DNA from: an uncultured Ruminococcus sp. | Lineage (GTDB): Bacteria > Bacillota > Clostridia > Oscillospirales > Ruminococcaceae | Assembly (NCBI GenBank): GCA_947176685.1 | Contig: CAMWRL010000039.1 | Location: 1 to 12,753, forward strand | DNA: 12,753 nucleotides | Direction: 5' to 3' | Shown: piece after piece, positions 1-6,780 of the stretch | How positions within the stretch are numbered: position 1 is the first letter of the stretch | Layout of the letters: every line of letters begins with the position of its first letter | Translations under genes and position numbers: made by a program | The notes under the pieces: model-generated | What the model was told of the DNA's origin: nothing | The model's database searches: none | The model's input: the letters and a program-made list of their open reading frames with translations, nothing else

Positions 1-97
1 ATATATTACCATAAGCTATATTATAGTACAATTTAAAGAACCAGTCAACCGTCTACAGTGCATTTTATAGAACTTTGTGATTTGTGCATAAATTTAT

Positions 98-104
98 AAG
101 GAGG
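98..104 (+). promoter_or_regulatory. Ribosome binding site that fixes the start of the XRE gene
   Basis: AAGGAGG lies six bases before the ATG at 111. The open frame extends back to a GTG at 84, but this Shine-Dalgarno sequence would then sit inside the coding region and the GTG has no good site of its own. The ATG at 111 is therefore the better start. Confidence 0.85.
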
Positions 105-110
105 TTTATT

Positions 111-587
111 ATGTTTTTTGACCAACTGACAAAGGCTTGCCATATGCGTAATATTACAGTTACAAGCCTGACTCAACAACTGAAAATAAGTAAGAGCAAC
201 GTTACACACTGGAAAAATGGCACTTTTCCCAACAGCGAAGTGGTTATTCGCATATCAGAATTTTTAGGAGTTCCTACGGATTTCCTGCTCAAAGGTGACA
301 AGGAAAATATTGCAGAAACAATAATAGGAACTAACAATCAAAATCCTACAATAAATAAAAGTCAGAACGTTGAAGTCAACGGAATAAAAAATGACAGTAT
401 ATTAAATGCGTCATTATATGCCAAACAAATGAGCTTTGAGCATATAGAAATAAAATCCGGTGCCAATCTCAGCGGCAACGAAAAAGAACTTGTAAGGATT
501 TTTGAAAGCCTGCCCATAAAAGAACAGATAAAGCTTATGAATATGGTTTACGAATTTGATGAGACGTACAGAAATCACGATAAATAA
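111..587 (+). CDS. XRE-family helix-turn-helix transcriptional regulator
   Basis: A 158-residue DNA-binding protein of the Cro/cI (HTH_3) type, expected to act in the cytoplasm as a repressor or regulator. Residues about 4-60 form the helix-turn-helix domain: a scaffold helix, the turn around SKSNVTHWKNG (27-37, recognition helix) and the typical FLGVPTDFLL ending (51-60). An Asn-rich, low-complexity linker follows (about 73-95). A short helical tail (119-152, LSGNEKELVRIFESLP) resembles the C-terminal helices of phage-repressor-like regulators. There is no peptidase or ligand domain. The start is the ATG at 111. No terminator follows: the promoter of the LRR gene begins directly after the stop codon. 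Its target is unknown. The downstream LRR gene is the obvious candidate, but nothing in the sequence proves it. The gene's own promoter may lie partly outside the window. Confidence 0.85.
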   Translation: MFFDQLTKACHMRNITVTSLTQQLKISKSNVTHWKNGTFPNSEVVIRISEFLGVPTDFLLKGDKENIAETIIGTNNQNPTINKSQNVEVNGIKNDSILNASLYAKQMSFEHIEIKSGANLSGNEKELVRIFESLPIKEQIKLMNMVYEFDETYRNHDK

Positions 588-616
588 TTGACTTTATGGG
601 GAATCCGCTGTATAAT
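588..616 (+). promoter_or_regulatory. Sigma-A promoter for the LRR-protein gene
   Basis: TTGACT (588-593), a 17-base spacer and a perfect TATAAT (611-616). The -35 box begins at the first base after the stop codon of the regulator gene. Transcription would start near 623, downstream of the ATG at 596, which rules that ATG out for this transcript and favours the ATG at 653. Confidence 0.85.
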
Positions 617-636
617 GTATATAAAAGATTCCACAT

Positions 637-643
637 AAAGGAG
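637..643 (+). promoter_or_regulatory. Ribosome binding site that fixes the start of the LRR gene
   Basis: AAAGGAG nine bases before the ATG at 653. The longer frame from 596 would encode 19 extra residues lying over the promoter and this site, so it is rejected. Confidence 0.8.
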
Positions 644-652
644 CATAAAATT

Positions 653-3109
653 ATGAGTTTCACAATCGAAAACGGCATACTCAAACAATATATATGGGAA
701 CATAACGATTTAAATATTACCATACCTGACGGGGTTACTTCTATAGGAAAGTCGGCTTTTTTCGGCAACAAAAAACTTACAGGAATAACTATACCTGACA
801 GTGTTATTTCAATAGGAGACTGGGCTTTTTCCGACTGCAAAAAACTTATAAGCATAAACATACCTGACAGCGTTACTTCAATAGGAAATAAGGCTTTTAA
901 CAATTGCAGAAGCCTTACAGGCATAACCATACCTGACAGCATTACTTCCATAGGAGATGAGGCTTTTTCCGGTTGCCGTAACCTAAAAAAAGCGTCAGTA
1001 CCTACCCACCTGCAAGGAAAACTTGACGGAGTATTTCCGCAACAAACGGAAGTAATCTACCGGAAAAAAGCAGGTTTTGAAATAAGCAACAGTATACTAA
1101 TAGAATATATACAGGAAAACGGCGTTACAGATATTATCGTACCTAACGTGGTAACTTTCATAGGGAACAAGGCTTTTTACAATTGCTGTAATCTTAAAAG
1201 TATAACCATACCTGACAGCGTTGTTTCTATAGGAAAACTTGCTTTTGGTGATTGCAGTAACCTTACAGATATAACCATACCTGATGGAGTTACTTTCATA
1301 GACGAAGGGACTTTCCGAGCTTGCCAAAGCCTTAAAAGCATAACCCTGCCTGACGGAGTTATTTCCATAGGAAATTGGGCTTTCAGAGAGTGCAGTAATC
1401 TTACAGGCATAACCATACCTGACAGCGTTACTTCCATAGGAGATTATGCTTTTTACGGTTGCAGTAACCTTAAAACAGCCTCACTGCCTGCCCACCTGCA
1501 AGGAAAACTTGACAAAGTGTTTCCGGAAGACACAGAAATAACTTTCAGAAAAAATTCCGGCTTTGAAACAAGCAACGACATACCAACAAAATACATACAG
1601 GAAGACGGTGTTACAGATATTACCATACCTGACGAAGTTACTTCCACAGGAGACAAGGATTCTGACAATTACAGTAATCCTGAAACTGCATCATCACTCT
1701 ACAATCAACTTGCCGGAGTATTGCAGGAAATAACCTGCCGAAAAAAGTCCGGCTTTGAAATAAGTAACAATATACTCAAAAAATACATACAGGAAGACGG
1801 CGTTACAGATATTACCATACCCGACGGAGTTACTTCTATAGGCTGTATGGCTTTTGACGGCTGTTGCAGTCTCACAAGTATAACCATACCTGACAGCGTT
1901 GTTTCCATAGAGGACAGTGCTTTTTCACATTGCATTAACCTTTTGTCCGTTACCATACCCGAAAACGTCACTCACATAGATAACTGCGCTTTCTATAAGT
2001 GCAGAAACCTGAAAACTGTTTCAGTAACATCACTTCCAGAAAAATGGCTTAAAGGAGTGTTTCCACGACACACAGAAATAATATACAAAGACTTTAAAAT
2101 CAGAAACGGTATACTTACAAAATACTTCCGGCAGGACGGCATTACAGAAATATCCGTCCCCGACAACGTAACCGCCATAGGTAAAGGGGCTTTTGAATGC
2201 TGCGACAACCTTAAAAAAATCTCCATACCTGACAGCGTTACAGCTATAGACGATAACGCTTTTTCGCATTGCAGAAACCTTACAAGTATAAGCATTCCTG
2301 ACGGAGTGACACATATAGGTAATACAGCTTTCGGGTGCTGCGACAACATCAAAAAAATTTCCATACCTGAAAGCGTTGTCAGCATAGGCGAAAACGCTTT
2401 CACACATTGCTACACGCTTATAAGTATAAACATTCCCGAAAGCGTAACCACAATAAACGAAAATATATTTACTTGTTGCTATAACCTTACGGAAATCAGA
2501 GCCGCAAAAAACAACAAATCATATTGCGATATAAACGGTGTACTTTTCAGCAGGGACAAAAAAACTATTATAAAGTACCCTGCCGGAAAGTCCGAAAGTA
2601 CTTATACCATACCCGACAGCGTGATTTATATAGCAAGAGGGGCTTTTGACGACTGCGACAACCTTACAGCCGTATCTGTTCCGGAACATCTCAAAGACAG
2701 TATTAACGAAGTATTCCCGCAGCACATTGAGTTGACATACAGGAAAAAAGTTTCAGAAAAGGATAATTTCAGAATCAAACATTATGTACTTCTGAAATAT
2801 ATTGAACAAGCTGATATTTCCGAAATAACGATACCTGACAACATACTTATAATAGGCGAAAGAGCTTTTCACTGGTGCGACAGCATTAAAAGCGTACAAA
2901 TCCCCAAAGGAATCGTTAAAATCGGAAACAGGGCTTTTTTGGGCTGCGAAAATCTTACAGAAATAAACATACCCGATACAGTAACCGTTATAGGCGAAAA
3001 GGCTTTTTATTACTGCGACAGTCTTAAAAGTATCTCTGTACCATCCCGCTTAAAGCAAAAACTTGATATTTATGATATTTTTCCGGAACGCACCGAAATA
3101 ACTTACATA
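653..3109 (+). repeat. Array of about 69-bp coding repeats in six larger modules
   Basis: The LRR gene is a degenerate tandem array. The DNA phrase ATACCTGACAGCGTTACTTC and close variants recur at roughly 69-base spacing, and the module openings recur at 1076, 1562, 1754, 2093 and 2768. Copies in the first half (about 720-1900) are more alike than those after 2100, suggesting more recent duplication or gene conversion there. The repeats also create long spurious open frames on the opposite strand. Confidence 0.85.
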
Positions 3110-3112
3110 TAA
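653..3112 (+). CDS. BspA-type leucine-rich-repeat protein, signal-less, six capped modules
   Basis: An 819-residue protein built almost entirely of TpLRR/BspA-type repeats (Pfam LRR_5 type) of about 23 residues, with the pattern ITIPDSVTSIG..AF..C..L. I count 21 clear copies and one decayed copy. They fall into six modules starting near residues 1, 142, 304, 368, 481 and 706. Modules open with a cap of the form FEISN.IL.KYIQ.DGVT, and modules 1, 2, 4, 5 and 6 close with a cap of the form L..KL..VFP..TEI.Y. Module 3 (304-367) is shrunken. Module 5 carries the longer variant with DINGVLFSRDKK and YPAGKS seen in many BspA proteins. Such repeats usually mediate protein-protein binding, often on the cell surface. 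Here the N-terminus (MSFTIENGIL) has no signal peptide or membrane segment, and the C-terminus ends at a repeat cap with no LPXTG, dockerin or anchor, so the protein looks cytoplasmic or non-classically exported. The binding partner is unknown. Confidence 0.9.
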   Translation: MSFTIENGILKQYIWEHNDLNITIPDGVTSIGKSAFFGNKKLTGITIPDSVISIGDWAFSDCKKLISINIPDSVTSIGNKAFNNCRSLTGITIPDSITSIGDEAFSGCRNLKKASVPTHLQGKLDGVFPQQTEVIYRKKAGFEISNSILIEYIQENGVTDIIVPNVVTFIGNKAFYNCCNLKSITIPDSVVSIGKLAFGDCSNLTDITIPDGVTFIDEGTFRACQSLKSITLPDGVISIGNWAFRECSNLTGITIPDSVTSIGDYAFYGCSNLKTASLPAHLQGKLDKVFPEDTEITFRKNSGFETSNDIPTKYIQEDGVTDITIPDEVTSTGDKDSDNYSNPETASSLYNQLAGVLQEITCRKKSGFEISNNILKKYIQEDGVTDITIPDGVTSIGCMAFDGCCSLTSITIPDSVVSIEDSAFSHCINLLSVTIPENVTHIDNCAFYKCRNLKTVSVTSLPEKWLKGVFPRHTEIIYKDFKIRNGILTKYFRQDGITEISVPDNVTAIGKGAFECCDNLKKISIPDSVTAIDDNAFSHCRNLTSISIPDGVTHIGNTAFGCCDNIKKISIPESVVSIGENAFTHCYTLISINIPESVTTINENIFTCCYNLTEIRAAKNNKSYCDINGVLFSRDKKTIIKYPAGKSESTYTIPDSVIYIARGAFDDCDNLTAVSVPEHLKDSINEVFPQHIELTYRKKVSEKDNFRIKHYVLLKYIEQADISEITIPDNILIIGERAFHWCDSIKSVQIPKGIVKIGNRAFLGCENLTEINIPDTVTVIGEKAFYYCDSLKSISVPSRLKQKLDIYDIFPERTEITYI

Positions 3113-3119
3113 AAATTCC

Positions 3120-3148
3120 TTGACAATCCGCTGAATATATATTATAAT
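3120..3148 (+). promoter_or_regulatory. Sigma-A promoter for greA-lysS
   Basis: Perfect TTGACA (3120-3125), 17-base spacer, perfect TATAAT (3143-3148). It lies eight bases after the LRR stop codon and about 50 bases before greA. The spacer contains AATCCGCTG, the same nine bases found in the spacer of the LRR promoter at 602-610. Confidence 0.9.
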
Positions 3149-3156
3149 ATAAATTA

Positions 3157-3170
3157 CCGGATTATTCCGG
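3157..3170 (+). other. Small hairpin at the 5' end of the greA-lysS transcript
   Basis: CCGGA-TTAT-TCCGG is a perfect five-base-pair stem with a four-base loop, close to the predicted transcription start. It could be a 5' stabilising stem. It is too short and lacks the T-run needed for a terminator, and it does not cover the ribosome binding site at 3184-3189. Confidence 0.35.
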
Positions 3171-3198
3171 ATATTATTACTATAAGGAGCGGTTTGAA

Positions 3199-3663
3199 AT
3201 GGCTGTTAAAAAAATGTCCCGTGAAAGCTACAACAAACTTGTTGCAGAGCTTGACGACCTCAAAATAAATAAACGTAAAGAAGTGGCTGAAAGACTTAAA
3301 GTCGCTCGTTCTTACGGTGACCTTTCGGAAAACGCCGAATACGATGAAGCTAAGAACGAACAGGCTATTTTGGAAGCACAGATTGCTGAACTCCAGTACA
3401 CTATTGACAACGCCGAAATTATTGATAACGCTTCAACTGATGAAGTCGGTATGAGTTCAATAATCACTATAAAACGTCTTGATAACGGCAAAACAGAAAC
3501 TTTTACCATTGTAGGCACTAATCACGCCAATGTACGTGAAGGTAAGATTTCAGACGAGTCCCCTATCGGCAAGGCGGCTATGAAAAAGAAAGTCGGCGAT
3601 ATCTTCATTGTTGAAGCACCGGCAGGCGAACTGCGCTTTGAGGTTCTTGAAATCTCAAAATAA
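3199..3663 (+). CDS. greA: Transcription elongation factor GreA
   Basis: A 154-residue cytoplasmic protein of normal GreA length. GreA enters the secondary channel of RNA polymerase and stimulates cleavage of backtracked transcripts. Residues about 1-78 form the coiled-coil finger, with the loop GDLSENAEY at 40-48. D41 and E44 are the acidic residues that position the catalytic metal ion, and both are present. Residues about 82-154 form the FKBP-like domain with SPIGKAAMKKKVGD near its middle. AAGGAG at 3184-3189 lies nine bases before the ATG. lysS follows after 23 bases with no terminator, so the two form an operon from the promoter at 3120, a pairing common in Firmicutes. Confidence 0.97.
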   Translation: MAVKKMSRESYNKLVAELDDLKINKRKEVAERLKVARSYGDLSENAEYDEAKNEQAILEAQIAELQYTIDNAEIIDNASTDEVGMSSIITIKRLDNGKTETFTIVGTNHANVREGKISDESPIGKAAMKKKVGDIFIVEAPAGELRFEVLEISK

Positions 3664-3686
3664 TTTTCTATGAAAGGACGTTTTAT

Positions 3687-5294
3687 ATGAACGAAAATAT
3701 TCAGTCTCCTGTTCAGAACGAAGAACCCGAACAGGATATTAACATACTCAAAAAAGTAAGGCTTGAAAAGCTTGCTGAACTCAAAAACAACAACACTGAC
3801 CCTTATACTGTCACAAAGTATGATGTTACCGCACATGCCGCTGAACTTAAGGCAAAGTTTGAAGCAGACGAAGCCCGAATCATCAGCGAGGCTGACGGCG
3901 ACGAAGAAAAGTTACAAGCCGGTATGGAAGCAATTAAGGCTGTTGATTTCCGTATTGCAGGTCGTATTATGAGCTGGCGCAATATGGGTAAGGCTAACTT
4001 CATTCACATTCAGGACAGTACCGACAAAATTCAGGTATATGTCCGCATGAACGACATCGGCAAAGAAGAATTCAAAGAGTTCAAGAAATGGGACATTGGT
4101 GATATTATCGGCGTTAAGGGATTTGTTTTCAGAACACGTACAGGTGAAATTTCCGTTCACGCACACAAGGTTACACTTCTTTCAAAGTCCCTGCTCCCTC
4201 TCCCCGAAAAATGGCACGGTCTCAAAGACCAGGATATACGTTACAGACAGCGTTATGTTGACCTTATTGTAAATCCGGACGTTAAAGATACTTTTGTAAA
4301 AAGAAGTCAGATTATACGTGAAGTCCGCAATTATCTTGACGGTCTCGGCTATCTGGAAGTCGATACTCCGGTACTTCATACACTGGAAATCGGCGCAGCC
4401 GCAAGACCTTTTATAACTCACCATAACACGCTCGATATTCCTATGTATCTCCGCATAGAGACTGAACTTTATTTAAAGCGTCTTATAGTAGGCGGTTTTG
4501 AAAAGGTCTATGAAGTAGGACGTATTTTCAGAAATGAGGGTATGGACACTTCACACAATCCGGAGTTTACCACTGTTGAAATGTATCAGGCTTATACCGA
4601 CTACATCGGTATGATGGACTTAATCGAAAATATGTACAGGACTATCGCAGAAAATGTCTGCGGTACTTCAAAGATAACATATCAGGGCGTTGAAATAGAC
4701 CTCGGCAAACCGTGGGAACGTCTTACAATGGTTGAGGCTGTAAAGAAATATGCCGGCGTTGACTACAACGACTGGACAGATGACGCTTCTGCCCGTGCCG
4801 CCGCAAAAGAAAAGGGCGTTGCAGTTGATGAGGGCGAAAATGCTACCAAAGGTCATGTGCTTATTGCGTTCTTTGACGCTTTCGTTGAAGACAAACTTAT
4901 CCAGCCGACTATCATATATGACTATCCGGTTGAAAACTCTCCCCTTGCAAAGAGAAAGCCGTCCGACCCTGCATTCACTGAACGTTTTGAATACTTCATT
5001 TACTGTCGTGAAATGGGCAACGCATTTTCGGAACTCAATGACCCCATTGACCAGAAAGAGCGTTTTGTAAAACAGGTTGAGGCTAAAAAGGCTCAGGGAG
5101 CTAATGCAGAAGTTGACGAAGACTTTGTTACAGCACTGGAGTACGGACTTCCTCCAACGGGCGGACTTGGTTTCGGTCTGGACAGACTCGTTATGCTCCT
5201 TACTGACAGCGCATCTATAAGAGATGTACTGCTTTTCCCGACTATGAAACCCATTCCGATTAACGGCGGTCGTCCTGTAAAGGAAGACGAATAA
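3687..5294 (+). CDS. lysS: Lysyl-tRNA synthetase, class II
   Basis: A 535-residue enzyme that charges tRNA-Lys with lysine using ATP; cytoplasmic, homodimeric in the family. An N-terminal helix (about 17-34) leads into the OB-fold anticodon-binding domain (about 44-165, AGRIMSWRNMGKANFIHIQD at 91-110). The class II catalytic core follows: motif 1 region (about 225-250), motif 2 around VGRIFRNEGMDTSHNPEFT (278-296) and motif 3 GLGFGLDRLVMLLT (493-506). Lysine-pocket segments such as NSPLAKRK (417-424) and REMGNAFSELNDP (441-453) are present. Oddities: an acidic helical stretch at 58-85 inside the start of the OB domain looks longer than usual, and the common GGA(A/S)ARPF reads IGAAARPF, RIAPELYLK reads RIETELYLK, and GGRE reads YCRE. 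These probably represent a clade variant. An RBS (AAAGGA, 3673-3678) precedes the ATG by eight bases. Confidence 0.96.
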   Translation: MNENIQSPVQNEEPEQDINILKKVRLEKLAELKNNNTDPYTVTKYDVTAHAAELKAKFEADEARIISEADGDEEKLQAGMEAIKAVDFRIAGRIMSWRNMGKANFIHIQDSTDKIQVYVRMNDIGKEEFKEFKKWDIGDIIGVKGFVFRTRTGEISVHAHKVTLLSKSLLPLPEKWHGLKDQDIRYRQRYVDLIVNPDVKDTFVKRSQIIREVRNYLDGLGYLEVDTPVLHTLEIGAAARPFITHHNTLDIPMYLRIETELYLKRLIVGGFEKVYEVGRIFRNEGMDTSHNPEFTTVEMYQAYTDYIGMMDLIENMYRTIAENVCGTSKITYQGVEIDLGKPWERLTMVEAVKKYAGVDYNDWTDDASARAAAKEKGVAVDEGENATKGHVLIAFFDAFVEDKLIQPTIIYDYPVENSPLAKRKPSDPAFTERFEYFIYCREMGNAFSELNDPIDQKERFVKQVEAKKAQGANAEVDEDFVTALEYGLPPTGGLGFGLDRLVMLLTDSASIRDVLLFPTMKPIPINGGRPVKEDE

Positions 5295-5303
5295 TAAAAA
5301 CAC

Positions 5304-5336
5304 AAAAAGACGGTAAACTTTTCTGCCGTCTTTTTT
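5304..5336 (+). terminator. Intrinsic terminator after lysS
   Basis: A stem of GACGG/CCGTC, extended by flanking A and T runs (AAAAAGACGG ... CCGTCTTTTTT), with a 12-base loop and a T-rich tail, starting ten bases after the lysS stop. The symporter ribosome binding site begins only eight bases past it, leaving no room for a separate promoter between them. Confidence 0.85.
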
Positions 5337-5343
5337 ATTGAAA

Positions 5344-5349
5344 AAGGAG
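5344..5349 (+). promoter_or_regulatory. Ribosome binding site for a TTG start codon
   Basis: AAGGAG nine bases before TTG at 5359. The predicted N-terminus from this TTG (METFNQIVKNIDDFVWGIPL) matches the usual AGCS start, which supports an unusual TTG initiation codon; the first in-frame ATG lies inside the first membrane helix. Confidence 0.75.
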
Positions 5350-5358
5350 TGATTTTTT

Positions 5359-6722
5359 TTGGAAACTTTTAATCAGATTGTTAAAAATATTGATGATTTT
5401 GTCTGGGGAATACCTCTTATATTACTTATAATGGGCTGCGGAATAATGTTTACTGTACGTATCGGATTCATACAGATTCGCAAACTTGGTACTGCTCTGA
5501 AATTCATGTTCACTGACGAAGAAAACGCTCACGGTGAAGTATCAAGTTTTGCGGCATTATGTACGGCACTGTCCGCAACTATCGGCACTGGAAACATTGT
5601 CGGAGTGGCAACTGCTATGAGTATCGGCGGTGCAGGAGCTTTGTTCTGGATGGAAATAGCCGCATTTTTCGGTATGGCTACAAAGTACGCTGAAGGACTT
5701 TTAGCTATCAGGTACAGGACTACCGACAGTCAAGGCGGTATTCTGGGAGGACCTTTCTATTATATTGAAAATGGTCTCGGAAAAAAATGGAAATGGCTTG
5801 GAAAACTCTTTGCACTGTTCGGACTTCTTGCCGGAGTTATGGGTATAGGCACTATCACTCAGATTAACGGCATAACTTCCGCCGCCAACGGTTTCTTTGA
5901 CCCCAACGCCCAACATAACTTGTTATAACTGTTCTGGTTGCTCTCATCATAATAGGCGGTATCAAACGCATTGCATCAGTTTCAGAAATAGTCGTTCCGG
6001 CTATGATAGTTATATATGTTCTGTGCTGTCTGATAATAATATTCGGTCACATAACGGAAATACCTGCCGCTGTCGCAGACGTTATAAAAGGCGCATTCGG
6101 TCTGAAACCTGTCGCCGGAGGTGCTGCCGGAATATCCGTTGTTATGCTGTCAATGCAGAAAGGCATCGCAAGAGGTATTTTTTCCAACGAAGCCGGACTT
6201 GGTTCAGCACCAATCGCCGCAGCCGCCGCACGTACCAAAGAACCTGTACGTCAGGGACTTGTCACTATGACCGGAACTTTCATAGATACAATAGTTGTCT
6301 GTACAATGACCGGACTTGCAATTGTAATGGCTGGAAGTTACGAAAAAGAAGGTCTTGAGGGTGTCGCAATTACAACTGACGCTTTCCGTTATGGACTGCC
6401 TTTTCCGGAAAAAATATCCTCGCTGCTGCTTATGATGTGTCTTGCGTTCTTTGCATTCACAACCATTCTCGGCTGGAACTACTACTCAGAAAGATGTCTG
6501 TCGTACCTTGTCGGCTCAAAAAAATCAACAACTACTGTTTTCCGCTGGGTGTACGTACTGGCAGTCTTTGCGGGTCCGTACCTTGCTGTTGAAGCAGTCT
6601 GGAATATCGCCGATATATTCAATGGTCTTATGGCTCTCCCTAATATTGTCGCACTTATCGGACTGTCCGGCGTGGTCGTCTCGGAAACCAAAGACTACCT
6701 TGAACGCCACAAAAAAACTTGA
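5359..6722 (+). pseudogene. Sodium:alanine/amino-acid symporter (AGCS family), frameshifted
   Basis: This is a single AGCS-family (AlsT/DagA-like) multi-span inner-membrane symporter gene split across two frames. Members import small neutral amino acids (alanine, glycine, sometimes glutamine) with sodium. The first part (5359-5928) carries the family signature ALSATIGTGNIVGVATA and GMATKYAEGLLAIRYR, then stops at TAA 5926-5928. The second part continues in the -1 frame from about 5919 (LVITVLVALIIIGGIKR), through GIARGIFSNEAGLGSAPIAA, to the stop at 6720-6722. Joined, they give about 454 residues, the normal family length, with nothing else missing. The -1 frame has its own TAA at 5916-5918, so the lesion must lie within roughly 5919-5925, best explained by one lost base after AAC (5917-5919). 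No slippery heptamer is present there, so programmed frameshifting is unlikely. It may be a recent inactivation or a sequencing error. Confidence 0.9.
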
Positions 6723-6747
6723 CAATATAAAACCGTTCTGTTATAAT
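6719..6747 (+). promoter_or_regulatory. Sigma-A promoter overlapping the symporter stop codon
   Basis: Perfect TTGACA (6719-6724), 17-base spacer, perfect TATAAT (6742-6747). The -35 box overlaps the TGA stop (6720-6722) of the symporter. It drives the coiled-coil membrane protein gene that starts at 6781. Confidence 0.9.
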
Positions 6748-6780
6748 ATAACTTATTAACTTGTATCAACCGGAGGAGTT

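Noticed and set aside
1..97. Promoter for the XRE gene
   Set aside because: TATATT at 17-22 or TATAGT at 22-27 could be a -10 box, but the matching -35 would fall outside the window, and TTATAG near 65-70 has no -35 partner. Not callable.
535..2725. Several long open frames on the minus strand across the LRR gene
   Set aside because: They mirror the repeat period of the plus-strand LRR array, show low-complexity repeating peptides, and have no promoter or ribosome binding site. They are shadows of the repeats.
4668..5303. 211-codon minus-strand frame inside lysS
   Set aside because: lysS is certain on the other strand, and this frame has no ribosome binding site or recognisable domain.
5295..5358. 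Glycine or other riboswitch before the symporter
   Set aside because: AGCS genes are often riboswitch-controlled, but only a terminator and 22 bases lie here, which is too short for an aptamer.
5899..5928. Programmed -1 frameshift in the symporter
   Set aside because: No X-XXY-YYZ heptamer occurs in the usable window (after the -1 frame stop at 5916-5918), no downstream pseudoknot was evident, and this family is not known for recoding.
5897..6358. Plus-strand open frame of 153 codons over the symporter break
   Set aside because: Its product is a Cys/Arg/Ser-rich nonsense sequence. The conserved membrane protein continues in a different frame over the same bases.
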